Source: Venturia oleaginea (Eukaryota; Ascomycota; Dothideomycetes; Venturiales; Venturiaceae). From it: a stretch of DNA of 64,000 nt. The DNA lies in NCBI GenBank assembly GCA_013176395.1, contig JABMLP010000005.1, positions 310,001-374,000 on the forward strand. The letters are read 5' to 3'. Below are positions 1-12,300 of this stretch, one piece after another. The position numbers were made by a program, and so were the translations under genes. The first letter of the stretch is position 1; each line of letters begins with the position of its first letter. The notes beneath the pieces were generated by a model, which saw only the letters and a program-made list of their open reading frames with translations, was not told where the DNA came from and searched no databases.

Positions 1-2177
1 CGCTCTCGTCGTCAGAGTCTTCTGTCTTCTTGACGGCGCCACCGCGAAGTTGGGCCATCTGGCCAGCTATCGAATCTAGTAGCTGTTAGTTTTTAAACAT
101 AAGGAATAAAGACAAAATATACTAACCCTCGTCGGGTTCACTGATCTCACCGTCATCGACCATTGCTTCCGCTTTGGATGCCTCCTCGACTTCCATGGTA
201 ACGTGCATCTGAGTGTCGAGGCCTAGATAGCTGTCGCAGACAAGATTCATCTGGAAGGTGTATCGACCAGCCTGTGGAGGTGCGCCAAATTGCATCTTCA
301 ATGTCTGCACGTTGAACGTCGGCGTGCCATCCTTATTGAACAGCGGCTTGTCGAAAGTAGAGAAGGTGAAAGGTGGAACAGCGATCTTGCCTTGCTTGCT
401 GTCTGCGAGGAAGATGTGCCATCGTGGGGAATGATCACGTGCAAATAAAGGAGAATGGGCTAAAGGGGGAGCGACACGGTTCTCGTCGTCGTCGGCGTTA
501 TCGCGCGCATCGAGTTTCTCGAAGTCCTCGAGATCTTTGTCAGTAATGGTTGGAACGTTGACTGAGCCTGGTGGAATGACACGGGCTTTGACGACAAATT
601 GAACCAGCGAGTTTGGCGTGACAAATTTCTCGCCATGGACCTTGAAGAACGCCTTCTCAACTCTGAGGTATGGGAGTTGCTGTGCGATGACGGCCGCTCT
701 CTGGTACTGCTCGCCAGTCATATGGCCCGCGCCAACGACTTTACTTTTTCGTATCGAGGCTGGGAGTGCCATGAATTGTTGTACCGACCAGTGTTTGCGC
801 GCACCTTCACCCTCGATAGCTTCAACGACCTTGGGTGTGAAATGAGGAAGTTGCAAGAGAGGCGAGGATCCCGGTGGAATTGCCTGGATAAGACACTGCG
901 AGAGGTTGTAGGAAGCAAGGACGGGTGCGGTGGCTCCAAAATGGAGTGCAATGACGGTGAAGGCCTCGTTGAGCTTGTGAGCGACAACAGCAGACTCGAA
1001 CTTTTCTACATATTATCAGCATGGAGCTCGGTTTTAAGGCCAAAAACCACACTTACCAGTGTTAAGATCCTCGCTGTCCAGCTCAATGTTTCCGAGATGC
1101 GCCCAAACGAGAGCAAGAGCTTTTCGACGAGAGCCTTCGTCCATGTCCTGTAGTTGTTTTCGAGCCTTAACACTCAGACCTGCAGCGAGTGGTGTCGAGT
1201 GTCCTGGCGCAAGCACTCTCTGTTCGATCTTTGAAAGACCAGAGTCCGCTTTCTCGCCTGCGAGCAATTCGTTGTACTCCTCGCCACCACTAACAGCTGT
1301 AATGATGCCTGCGGCGTCTATATCTTCCTTGAAGGCCTGGAAAAGAGTTCCAGCACTGTTGACCAAAATTCCTTCCTTTGTCGTCTTTTGCGATCCGTAC
1401 CACCACTTTCCGACATAGTATGGGAGGACAATGGCTAGGAGAGAAATGTAAAAGAGTAAAACGTATTTGCCATTGCCGTCTGTGATAATGAACACAGGAA
1501 GGGCGATTCCAATGCTGAAGCTCTGCTTTCCGTCTGGATGTCCGAATTCGAGGAAATTCCTTCGAACCTCTTCGTCTGTGAGGGCCTTGAACGCCTTTGT
1601 GATTTCGACCCAGTGCTCGTTGATCGTTTCAATGGTCTCATTTCTAGCAGGATCCGGTCTTCGTTTATCGGGGTGTTCTGTCAGGGAGAGCTTGCGGTAG
1701 AACGACTTGATCTGTTTCTCGGTCGCAGACTGCAGTATTGTCAGTAACTTGTCCTGACTTTTTGATTTGACATGTGCTTACCCTCGACACACCAAGAACA
1801 TCGTATGGATCCCATATCTTTGTGACTGTGCGTGCCGTGACTATGATCAAATAGACCATGAAGGCAATCAGAAGCCATCCTCCAATGCTGACGATGGCGC
1901 GCTTGATCTTGCGCTCTTTCCGCTTCTGCTTCGCCTTCAGCTTCGCGATTATATCAGCATGATCTGGTTGGTAGTCGGAATGTATCCTGGGAGCGGTAGT
2001 CTCGAGATCTTTCGACTTCCGCAGCCATGAGATTGTCGTGGGAATGGTAACGAGAGCGGTTATGGTAAGGACGAAATAAGGGAAGAATTGTCCCTATACA
2101 CGCTGTTAGCCGGTGTCCTATTTGAAGGCGATTGTACATGCCTGGGCATCATAAGTATAGTCGGTGGACTGTGACAT
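1..2177 (-). CDS. SEC63: Sec63-type ER translocation J-domain protein (C-terminus beyond the window)
   Basis: Membrane subunit of the Sec61/62/63 post-translational protein translocation complex of the ER; its lumenal J domain recruits BiP/Kar2. Start codon at 2177. Exons read 2177-2142, 2093-1782, 1729-1057, 1005-127 and 75 to the left edge. The N-terminal exons encode two hydrophobic segments, then a J domain with the HPD tripeptide near 1668-1676. A third hydrophobic segment (about 1400-1470) and the conserved Sec63/Brl domain follow. The last exon has the acidic SDDE-type tail usual for the family. All joins keep frame and family continuity. The first intron (2141-2094) has a GC donor (CAG|GCATGT); the nearby GT would break the frame. 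I infer that the protein is full-length apart from its last residues, which lie outside the window. Confidence 0.93.
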
Positions 2178-3013
2178 GGTCGGCGACTAAAGCTCGCGCT
2201 GTTGGCGAACAGCAACGGTTTGGGGCAGGCAAGGGTGGAGCAGAGGCAGTCCAAGTGTGTCGAGGATGGAGATATGGGAAGTTGGAGTCTTGTTATTTTA
2301 TTTGCATATTAAGTGAGAGTGGGAAGAGACGATCTGTCTTCGACACTCGGCATTCCTGTAGCTTCCCTCGGTATTGTTGTTGCGTGTTCTTTTCGAGCGT
2401 CAGTGTCAGTGCTGGGCAGTGCAGGGGTCGTCTCAATTAAAAATATTCCAACATGTATGAGGTGCCGCCGAGACCGAACACGACCCTTAACACCTCCAGC
2501 ACCATCTGCTGTGCTATCGTCTTCAATCCGGAATCAATGTAGCTTTCCCAAGTTGAATTGCCAAGAGGATATCCATATCGATGTTGCATCCAAGGACTTG
2601 ACATGTTCCGACTCACCTCAACTTTTCTCAATTCATCATTCTTCATCCTTCTTCATCCTTCTTATCATTCCTCCTCATTCTCTTCTCATGTTGACTCATA
2701 GTATATCCGAACACAGGTCGGTTGTTCTGTTGTCTGTTGTACTCCAGGTGACTCACGAGCCAGCTATTGTGGTGGTTTGGCCCCAACGTTGCTGGACCAG
2801 ACACTGGGACACTTTATCGGCCGGGCTGCCATCAGTTTCGAGAGTTTGCCATCGTGATGTATGACCCATGGTTTGACTTCTGAAAACGCTGACCCACAAG
2901 GTACCTTTTGCACGCCATACTTTGACTCACAATACATAAACCCTCCTTTCCACGACAATCTCTTTCCCCCCCTTTCCCCAACCTATCCCTTCCGACTACA
3001 ACGACTCATCATA
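2178..3013. other. intergenic, divergent promoters
   Basis: About 830 bp between the divergently transcribed SEC63 and the small gene starting at 3014. It contains CT-rich tracts near 2630-2700 and just before 3000, which are typical of fungal promoters and 5' leaders. I see no convincing gene. Confidence 0.5.
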
Positions 3014-3493
3014 ATGTGCACACGAAAGTCGACCCAATATCTTCAGTGCGGCCATCGGAAATATGAACCCACGGATACCTCTTCCTGCGACTACTACGAC
3101 CCGAAACGCCACTGTTGCCCGAAGAACGAGGATCTTGTCGAGGAGAACCACAGACTCTGTCCAGATTGCCACGCCCAGCTTCGATTGACGTCGTACTACC
3201 TCCACTTCAAAGTCCGAAACCTCAGTGACGAGTATGTCGAATATGATTGGTCCGACGACAACTCGCCTATGTCCAGCCAGAATCCGGAAGACTACGACGA
3301 AGGATACCCGGGGCTGCCCACCATTTCGAAAGAGGGAGTTCACGCCATGATTTTGGACTTGCCCACCATTTCGGAAGAAGGAGTTGACGCCATGATCTTG
3401 GATATGCCTACGACGATGGAAGAAAAGGAAAGGCCGAAGACAAGTAAAGATGGTGGATATGCTAAGCTCTGTCTGTTGAAACTTCACAAATAA
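3014..3493 (+). CDS. small Cys-rich hypothetical protein
   Basis: Single-exon frame of 159 residues. I chose the ATG at 3014 over an in-frame upstream ATG at 2861 because it follows a CT-rich leader and the upstream residues look like translated promoter. The N-terminal half carries paired cysteines and histidines (C-G-H, C-D-Y-Y, H-C-C-P, C-P-D-C-H) that could bind a metal. The C-terminal half is acidic and holds three roughly 15-residue imperfect repeats beginning L/M-P-T and, in the first two, ending A-M-I-L-D. I do not recognise a named family. Proteins with this kind of Cys-rich head are common as orphans in fungi. Function unknown. Confidence 0.6.
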   Translation: MCTRKSTQYLQCGHRKYEPTDTSSCDYYDPKRHCCPKNEDLVEENHRLCPDCHAQLRLTSYYLHFKVRNLSDEYVEYDWSDDNSPMSSQNPEDYDEGYPGLPTISKEGVHAMILDLPTISEEGVDAMILDMPTTMEEKERPKTSKDGGYAKLCLLKLHK

Positions 3494-4320
3494 TCTAATG
3501 AAATTGCGCCGTGGTAAATGGTGGAAAAAAACCTGACGGCTTTCAAAATCGAATGGCTAGGAACATATCAACATCAAACCTGGTCTGAGTGGCCTCATGA
3601 ATACAAATGGATACCGTTGATCAATTTACGACCTAACAACTTCACGAAACCATAGACCATGTTCTAAAAAGAGGATCAAGGCTGTGGGAGGCTTTGGGAA
3701 ATTATGCTCCGGTGGTTAGAAGAGGTTTGTGCTTCGTCATTCTGTGCGCGAAGGAATCAAAAGCTGATCACCTTCCCACAGCACTCAATATTACCAAAAT
3801 TCCAAACTCCTTTTTTATTCATACCAGAGTCTAGCTCGACAAAAGTGATGTGGAAGTGACGATGTTGATGAACACGAAAAACTCTGATGATGTTGATACT
3901 TGTATGTGAGTTGCTGACAACGGGAGCTTGCTAAATTCATGCACCCATACGGCCCATTGGAAGATGTGCATTTCAACACTCCACTGCTAGGTCATGCGGA
4001 AAAAGGTTCACATGGAGATGTCATGATTGACGTCTCCATTGACAGAGGCCTCAATCCCAGCGCGATGGCAGATTCTGAAAAGGAAAGTCCAAAGAGCTGG
4101 GGTATGTGATCAGTGGATAACTCAGATGCCAAACAACACTCGCACACGCGCCGCGTACCTACAGCACAACAACGCGTCACCAATGACAACCCTTCACTGG
4201 CCGGTTCAGGAGACAAATTTTGATGGCTTCACTTCCAGCCTGCAGCACATCATTTCTCCAGTTCGCAACTTTCATGACCTCACTCACTTACACACCACAA
4301 CATTTCGCACCACAACGAAG
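3494..4320. other. intergenic
   Basis: About 830 bp with no supported gene. A frame open from 4027 runs in phase into the next gene, but it looks like 5' leader because the better start is at 4321. Confidence 0.45.
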
Positions 4321-6347
4321 ATGCCGAACAACACCACCGCCATGATCGAGAAACCGCCGGCCGAAGGGGAATACAATCCAGCAACGCTCTTTCCCTTGAT
4401 ACTGGCTGGGCTGTTTGGAACAGTACTGGGTTTTTACACTATCATCGGCTGGGGCTGGCTTGTCTGGCAACATCGAAAAGAGCATCAGGCTTGGGGGGCG
4501 GTGAAGGCGAAGAAACAGAGGGAGCAGGAGCAGGGAAATGGAGGCGATGCCACGACTGATATCCCGCTTCACGAGCTCAATTCTTCTGGCCGCGCGCGAG
4601 ACAATGATGTCGGCGGAGAAATGGTCGATGCGCTTCCGACCAACTGGGAAGATTGCGATACAACCGTTGTTGCAGGCGATATCCAAGGACGGACTTCAAG
4701 AGAGCGACGGCCCAGTCTTGATCTGAGTGATATATGTAAGTGAACCGCCTTTTCGGATAACATTCCCACTACAAATGAAAGTAGAGTAGCCAGGACTTCA
4801 TCGCTTACTACATCGCTCTGGAAGCCATCGATGAGAAATAGACTCGGGACTTGAAGAAGAAAACGTCTGAATTTTATCGCCATCGACATGAATTTGACGA
4901 GTAAAACACTCGGCCGCTGACTGGACTTCCAGTTTCCGATAGCCCAAGTCCAACGCCCAGAAAACACGATCGTACCGACGTTAGGCGATCAACCATCAAT
5001 CCTCGCACTAACGCGACACCGGAAGTGGATCTGACTAGAACTCGAACCGGTCTCCACAATTCACGAGCACGAAACTTATCCGATACTTCTCGAGCACGTA
5101 CTAGATCGGATGCCCGCTTGTGCCCAGCCGAATCCTTACCATCAGGAAGATCTCGTGCTGAATCCAACCCACGAATTGGCCTGGGCATATCGGAAATGCC
5201 ACCACCTCTTCCATCAAACAGAGCCAAATCGACGCGACACCCTTCTTTTGCTGAGCATGAGCTACACCCACTACCCGTTTTCTCGACGACTGGAAAATTT
5301 GCCGGGATCATGGGACTCAAGACTCTGGATGCCGACAATTGGTTGACGCTTGATCATCAGTATCCCCAGTACCACAAGATTCGGGCACAGCTATTGGACA
5401 CACATCCAAACGAGACGATACAAACATTAAAAGGAAGAGAAAAGGTTTGCGAGGAGCTCTTTTACAAAGTGATAACTTATCTTGTCAACACTTATCCTAA
5501 ACACTTCCTGCTCAAAGATAGGACGCATGAAAGTGGCGAATGGACAATCCATAACCTCACAAGAGGGGAGTATTTCTACGCAAGTCCATTGGATACCCGT
5601 TACACCCCGCTCGAGATCTGTGCCAGATTGACCCAAGACGATTTCAGCATCTTGACGCTGGATCCAAGGATCGGTGAGCACAAACTGTACGTACTTATAT
5701 TATCCATTCCTTCCTTTTTCCACGAACCTATTATACATACTAACCAGCAGATCACGCACAGCGTAGCCTCAGCAACCCTCTTCCCAGCCGCCTGGAAACT
5801 CGGCGAGAGAATAGGCTACACAATAACCCAACTCCAAACCCCCGTCCCCCAATGGTCCGCCAAACTCGCTCCCAGCATCGAAAAGTGCTGTACCGGTCTG
5901 CACGCCCCGTCCACCAGCTCCGGCGGACTCAGCACCCATGATTTTAAAGAACGTTCGGCCTATTTTATACAAACACTTTCACCATCTGCCCAAGTCCTCT
6001 CTGCCCGCTCTCTATTCGTGCAAACACCTAGCGCCATGTTTAATGTACCAACTTCGAGTGAAGGGGGACTGGATCAAGAGTGGATAATTGTTAGGAGGGA
6101 GCGCCACACATTTACGAGGTTGGAACAAACGGGGGCGCTTGTGTTTACGGTGAGGACGAGTATGGAGAGACTTGATTCGTTGAGTGTAAAGGAATTGGAT
6201 GGGTTGAGACGTGAGGTTAGGGCTTGGCCTGATGATGTTAAGGCGTATTGGAGGAGCGATATCTGGGGGGATGTGTTGTTGCGGTATTGTGATGAGATGT
6301 GTGCGGGTATGGAGTGGGGAAATGATTTTGGGGGGTTTGATGGATGA
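4321..6347 (+). CDS. membrane-anchored DUF3445 / HODM-like heme protein
   Basis: Exons 4321-4735, 4933-5686 and 5762-6347 give 584 residues. Residues 20-45 form one hydrophobic helix (runs ILAGLFGTVLGF and IIGWGWLVW), followed by a low-complexity basic/Ser-rich linker. The C-terminal 330 residues match the DUF3445 family (heme-dependent oxidative N-demethylase alpha-like): MGLKTLDADNW, LVASATLFPAAW across the second intron, a TPVPQW motif and a W-x2-D-x-A/V-x-YW block near the end. Intron 1 (197 nt) ends CTGACTGGACTTCCAG; intron 2 is 75 nt, so its frame stays open and the gene can look unspliced. In bacteria such proteins act in oxidative demethylation; the fungal substrate is unknown to me. 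The membrane anchor is inferred from hydrophobicity. Confidence 0.75.
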
Positions 6348-7928
6348 AGATTGGCGAGAATGGATTGAGTGTCTAGAAACAGAATTATTACGACAGCGTT
6401 GACCTTCCAATGGGTATGATATACTGGGTTTTCCTGGCGTCACAAACGAGAGCAAGATTGGAATTTGGGAGGGAAGACTCCTCTTGGAGCCAATGTGCTG
6501 ACCACCTCGGATCCGAGATACTGGGGGGTTTTTGGTGGATTCTGTAGATGCTGTAACTTGGAATGCCAATAAAGTGATTAGAGTTTGCGATTAGAGTTTG
6601 GACTCACAACTGGCTCAGTGTTGGACATGGTAATAGCCAGTTTAGGGTTTATTAATACTCTTGAAGATTGTGGACCGTTCACATAACTGCCCGTATGTCC
6701 ACCTGTTTTTAGTAGCCACTTGGTTGTGGACGCTGTTCACGACTCTGGCGTCAGTCGAAGTCGGGATTTTTCTCAGGGGGGCGGAACCTTATGAATCGTT
6801 TCTACCAAGGTGCTTGGCACAGCAAATGGTTCAACGTGTTCCTGAATATCTGCAGGAAGCGGAACACGATAAATCCGGAGATGGCAGGAAAAGACGATCA
6901 TGAGTCACAGTCGATGCGGCGAAGAGCCAGCTATGTTCCAACGTTGCTTCTTTGTACGGTTTCCAAAGCGTGGACGCAGAGAGCACTATGGTCTGCTGTA
7001 TAATAGATGTCAGTGGATCCTCCCAGACCGATCAATCCATGTTTAGCAGCAAAAACAAGCTTACGAGAGATCAGCAGCTAGACGTTGATTATCCAACAGA
7101 CCATAGTAGTCACCCCCATCCGTGCAGATCCAATGAGGGCTCAAAGAAAGAGTAGAGGTTAATCTAAGATTTGGAGGGTGGGAATCGGATGGTTTGTATC
7201 TGCGATTGATTGAATAAAAGCCGATGGTCATGATGACGGCACACTCTGGCAGCGATATTGATGGGCATCAGGTACAAGCATTCGAGGGATTTTAGCTATA
7301 TTGCTTGTCATCCCGGTTTCCTGCGCGATGGAGTCGATGCTGCAAAGAATTCATGGGCCATTCAAGCGACAATATATTGGCATTGACATAGTGCGAGTAC
7401 GGGTCAGCGCAATTCATTTGTGCAGCTGCAGCTCCTTCTACTTTTGCTAGAACTTGTTCTAGTGTCGTGGATTTACCTGATGGGCAGGGGACGCTGGGCT
7501 CATACCCGTCGGAGACTGTAGCGTGAGCACTATAAACGCTAAGCGACTACTACATAGATGAGGGCGGCCCGCGTAGCTATTTATACCAAGTGCTCCGTAC
7601 CAGTCAAGTCCAAGCATGGTGTTTGCCAACGGCCTTCCCAGCGTTTCGCGCCCCAAGTCATGAAACAGGCGGGGAGGTCGTTCCGACAAGAAGCGTCATG
7701 GAAATACCAGAGTTCCTCGGTCGCTCTGTGGGAATCAACAGACAGCCACAATCCCGCGCACGAGTCTTCAACCTCGTCCTTCTCTCCCTGGGATGCGATA
7801 AATCTGCCTCGCGTTTCAGAAGACGGCGGCCGTAATATTTCGAGATGCAGAAGAGCTCTACCATGTCTGCCAGCCAATCGGGCCATAGAAAGTGCATCGT
7901 GGACACAGAAGGCTTCTAGAACAAATAG
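6348..7928. other. intergenic, no supported gene
   Basis: About 1.6 kb containing only short frames on both strands, none with recognisable composition or motif. It may be 3' flank plus relic DNA. Confidence 0.4.
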
Positions 7929-8018
7929 CTAGGGAACATCAACACGTTGCGAGGTCGTCGGCCAATTTACCGACCATGCTACTGAATCGCGCCATTCTTG
8001 ACGCCTCGGGCCAGCGCG

Positions 8019-8148
8019 CTTGAAGTCGTAGTTCTCCTGGTTGCAGTCGTAGTTCTCCTGGTTGAAGTCGTAGTTCTCCTGGTTGACGTCGTAGTTCTCA
8101 TGGTTGAAGTCGTAGTTCTCAATGGTTGAAGTCGTAGTTCTCAATGGC
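8019..8148. repeat. 21-bp tandem repeat (about 6 units)
   Basis: Units of the form GTCGTAGTTCTC plus CTGGTTGAA repeat six times with few changes. The last unit toward 8148 has one extra T, which shifts the reading frame of the minus-strand coding segment. Confidence 0.85.
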
Positions 8149-8695
8149 TTGAATGATGACGGCCCAAATATAGAAGAACTTGCGCCCCTCGATTCTCAGG
8201 CCGCCGGTTGCTGACTGCGCCGTGGCTGTGATATAGGTACACCAAAAGTCTCCTTCTAACAGCCACGGTCCAATGTAGTGGCAACAGATCGCTCCACCAT
8301 TCAGCCTTACCATAGTCCCGTCATACTAGTGAGTACAAACAAGGGCGTTCGGATTTTCCAGCAATCGCAGCAGCCCCTCGTCCGTTGCTCATCACGCCTG
8401 TAATCGTCAGCTCTCCGGAGGCGGCAAGGATGACAAGCACGATGCAATCGCTGTAGTAGATTTGGGATTCTGACAGGAACGTACCGAATGAGGGCTTGCA
8501 GATTCTTCACAACGGCCAGGCTTTGGCGAACTTCTGCATCAGCAACGGGGCCAGCTTTCAAACCCAGTTTGTGCTGTCCACACTCTATTTTTGGCCTGCT
8601 CGGCGTGTTACCTTGGCGAAAGAACCACATCGGATCGGAGGATGGAGGAAACACACACACAAAAGCAAGCACAACCAAACCATGTGCCATCCACA

Positions 8696-8714
8696 TCCAC
8701 ATCCACATCCACAC
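8696..8714. repeat. hexanucleotide microsatellite
   Basis: Four copies of CACATC. On the minus strand this would read as alternating Met-Trp at the start of a frame, so that start codon is suspect. Confidence 0.7.
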
Positions 8715-9568
8715 GACACCGTAGCCGGCTTACCCTCTAGCCAACGCCACCAGCAGAGCAACAGCAGGTTGCACCGCGCTGCCAGTCTCCAGAGCTGAGG
8801 TGCTATTCTTACCATCCTCAGTCAGTACTCCAGTGGCTGTCAATCAAATGGGAGTTATGGGATCGTGAATGACCCAATGATGATGCCGAAACTCGTCGTG
8901 GTGGGGTCGGCAATGGCTTGCAGGAAGCCCATATCATCCAATCTGCTTCTCATGAATTGTTCCCCGCCTTTACAGTCGCCTCCTTTCAAACCTCACTCCG
9001 CCCCTGGTGCTTGGCGAGCCGTTGAACAAGTTTTACAGGAGTAGCACGGTTCAGACTGCGGGTATGCAGCGCCGGCCGGGGCGGTTTCGAAACCGCTGTT
9101 ACTTGCGACTCGAGATACAGGACCTTACTCCCGTCGACCGGCGAGCTTTGGACAGCCATGGAATACCCTTCTTTTCTATTCCTGGATCCGCGCTCTTTGT
9201 TTGCAGGTCGATCCTGGCCTGGCCTGCCGACTCATTCCTCAAAGTCACAGCCTCGTTTTGATCACTTCACCGTGCACCCACTCCTAAACCTCCCCATCGC
9301 TAAACCTTCCTTTCCGCCCACTTTCATATTCACGATCGCAAGCTTGGGTCTTTCCCAGAGCCAAGTCCATAGCAAGCGTAGATCTGGTTTACCTTACATC
9401 CCAACAATCTACTTAATCATCCCCGTTTGTGCCTACCCACATGTGCCATATGGAACGGCGACCCCATATCGACACCCCATCCCGCTTGAGTAAAGACTTT
9501 AATCCGCCATCAAGAGTCTTCACTCATCACGCTCCTTTCAACCATTCTCCATCCAAATACATCACCAA
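8715..9568. promoter_or_regulatory. upstream region of the Zn2Cys6 gene
   Basis: About 850 bp without a supported gene. The last 300 bp are rich in C, T and A (CCTCC, CTTCC, CATCAC runs), as expected for a fungal promoter and 5' leader before the ATG at 9569. Confidence 0.4.
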
Positions 9569-11514
9569 ATGGCGGGACCAGGAGGAGGGCCATCGCGACG
9601 AAGGTGCGCTCGCCAACCTACTTCCCTTCCAGGCGCATCTTTGGATACTAACATCATTCTCTTAGCCATACCAAATCCCGAAAGGGCTGCAAGACCTGCA
9701 AGAGGAGACATATCCGTTGCGACGAGACCTTTCCACAATGGCAAGTGTTCGTAGTGGGCATCGTGACCGACGCTACTAATCGTTGCTCAGTCGGAATTGT
9801 ACAAAACACCAAGTCAGATGCGATTATATGGACAGTCCAACGCCTGGTGATGACCCTCTGCGGATTTCTGGACAGCCCAATCTGCTGTGGACGTCTGAGA
9901 TCGACAGGAATGTCGAGCTCTGGCGTCAGACTGGTCAATTTCCGTTTGCCCATCTTCAAGTTTTCCCGCAGCCTCAGTGGCAGACCCTTTCAAAGACCGA
10001 ACTGCGGCTAGTCTATCATGTTGCTTCAGTCTGCTACGAGATGCGGTCGAGTAGAACCTCCCAGCTCACAATCTGGACCGAGTTTATGCCAAAGTAAGCA
10101 GTTTTCGCATTGGTGGCCCGCCGCTCAATATCTAACATCCAACAGATTTCTCGCTATTGCTGCCACACATTCATTCGTGATGCATGCGGTGCTTGCTTTT
10201 TCAGCGAATCATCTGGCATGGATAACTCAGTCTGTTGAAACGCGACACATTGCCTACCATCACGGTGGCATTGCGATGAAAGGCCTTCACGAGGCGATCG
10301 GGTCGTTTTCCAAGAGCAATGCTGATGCAGTTCTTGCTGCATCACTCATCCTTAGCTGGCAGTCGACAGACTGGTAAGTTAGAGACGTCCCCTTTGCTTG
10401 CTTTGGGCTAACGATGTAAACAGGCGTGGGTGGGCCTCGTTGATGATGGGCATTAAAACTGTGAGCAAGACTGAGACTTTTGATATGCACTGACATCCTG
10501 ACAAGCTCTCAGATATTGAACGCCATGCGATACTGGCGCAGCGAATCAATCCTATCAGATCTCATCAGCCAGCAAAACATACTGTCACGACAAACGTTCG
10601 CCAATGACAGCAGTTTCGTTAGCACTGAGGCTCGTCAGGACCAGCTCAGCACGTTATCGCGCGTTCAAGATGCATTACAGCGACTGCAACCCTATCTTAC
10701 TTCCTGCGAACAAGAATCGCAGTGGATTGATCAGCTCAGTGGCTATATCCAGCGGTTAACGAATTCAGATTCTCCACCTACATCTGAGGACCAGTTCGGA
10801 CAACTTTACGCACTACGCAAATGGCTCTTATGGGTGCCTGTCACTCTGCTTTCGTCACGGAAAGGTGATATCTTCACCCTTTTGGTCCTCTCTCACTTTT
10901 ATGCCGTGGCTCTCACGCTGGGGCCCCTGTTTTCACACATCGGTGCCCCTTTCATAGGCAGCCTGGCCCTGCCGCCTCTGGAAGAGCTCATCAAAGTAAT
11001 CAACACCGTTCAATCCTCAGATAGCTTCTCATCCATGACCCAAGCAGCTGCCACCATGATGGAATTTCCTCGAGAAGCTCTGGCAACTTACAAAGCACGA
11101 CGAGTCTGGAACCAAGTTCAGTCGCCCACTATTCAGGTATCGCAACCCCCTTACGGACTGGGAACTCTCAACCTTGATTTGCGAGCTCAGATCGCGGAAT
11201 ACGGATACAACCAAAGCCTGAGTCCAGCCTTCGCTCCGTCACCCTTGCACAACAGCCCTCCGACCACGCTATCTACCACTTTGTCTGGCACGATACCTCG
11301 ATCTCCATTTTTAGATTTGTCGCGATCTTCTGGGGTAGAAATTTTCGGGTACAGTAGCGCAGGAAGCACATCCTCGACACCCCTGACCTCGCCGCATGTG
11401 CAATTACCGACTTTCAAGCAAGAGGAGGAGACGGGATCCAATTTCAATTTTAATTCGACGCCTTACGGCTACTCAACGTTCGTTGCTCCTCCAGCAGCAC
11501 CAATTTGGACGTAG
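9569..11514 (+). CDS. Zn2Cys6 fungal-type transcription factor
   Basis: DNA-binding regulator with an N-terminal binuclear zinc cluster. Six exons, 9569-9603, 9666-9740, 9791-10093, 10146-10373, 10424-10460 and 10513-11514, give 559 residues. The cluster reads CKTC, six residues, C, DETFPQ, then CRNC and C, completing C-x2-C-x6-C-x6-C-x2-C-x6-C. The second intron (9741-9790) splits the cluster and starts GCAAGT rather than GT; only this donor gives the fourth cysteine and keeps frame. A basic RRSHTKSRKG stretch precedes the cluster. Residues 90-350 resemble the C6-finger middle domain (for example SFVMHAVLAFSANHLAW). The tail is Ser/Pro/Thr-rich and probably disordered. Targets are unknown; sterol-regulator-like proteins have a similar build. 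Confidence 0.9.
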
Positions 11515-12300
11515 AATACAGGCTGAGAAATGGTAGGACGCACACAAATGCATGGAAAGGCCGACCGAATACCAGTTCATGATGCGATCGATTTGCTGGC
11601 GATTCTCCTCTCACGATGCAATCACACGCACATACCCATGGCTCAATCTGATGATGATGATAGACTCTCAGATACCATTACGACCTCACGACTCACGACC
11701 ATCTTTACTACATTCTTACCCTCGCTCATTCCCTTCCGCGGCCACCGATTTTCTTACTCTTTAGTGTTCGGGACACGTCTTGTGATTATATATTTTCGAT
11801 GGCGAGACAGAAGGACGACTTGTGTAAATGGATGGAAGCGTCGTTGCAAGGAACCACAATTATTGCGTTATGATACCTTGGGGGAAGGAATTGAGGATTT
11901 CATGCTGCATTATCTGTTTGCGGCGCTGGGCGATGGACGATTGAAAATGGACAAATGGCGTTATGTCGCCAGATATCCAATGTGAGACGAGATTTAGATA
12001 CCGGTCTTCTGTCTGTTTTATCGTGTTCTTGTAGATACCTTTCTCGTAAATCATAGTATCCTCCAGCAGTTTGGAGACGGGATTTCTTCGGCCCATCTGT
12101 GTCTTTCAACCAATAGCACTTCCTATGCTGTTTTGAATTCAATCGACTGCCGCCCATCGATATCACTCTTTGTTCCTGAGACAGTAGTGTACGCGCAATC
12201 ACATTTCGCGTGCACTGTGGAGACAGCCTTGCACGTTGCATCAAGCTCCAACCTTAGCTCTCCCCACCAGTCCGACCAACATCTGTCAAACACCAACATC
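11515..12300. other. intergenic
   Basis: About 790 bp between two plus-strand genes. Short open frames here have no recognisable content. The final 100 bp before 12301 are CA/CT-rich leader-like sequence. Confidence 0.4.

Larger units (their letters stand above)
7929..8714 (-). pseudogene. degenerate hypothetical gene ending in a 21-bp tandem repeat
   Basis: On the minus strand three pieces read as one protein: a segment with SLAVVKNLQALI (about 8485-8590), a hydrophobic block CIVLVILAASGELTITGVMS (about 8380-8450), and a third running from MVRLNGGAICC to FFYIWAVIIQ (8150-8313). The joins would need very short introns (about 34 nt at 8484-8451), which is unusual. The 3' end runs into a tandem repeat coding for NYDFNQE-like heptads. 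One repeat unit is 22 instead of 21 nt, so the upstream frame stops after the first units and the remaining heptads lie in another frame. I read this as a decayed or decaying gene. I do not recognise the family. Confidence 0.3.

Noticed and set aside
4027..4320. N-terminal extension of the DUF3445 gene from an upstream ATG
   Set aside because: The extension has no conserved features and the sequence before 4321 looks like 5' leader.
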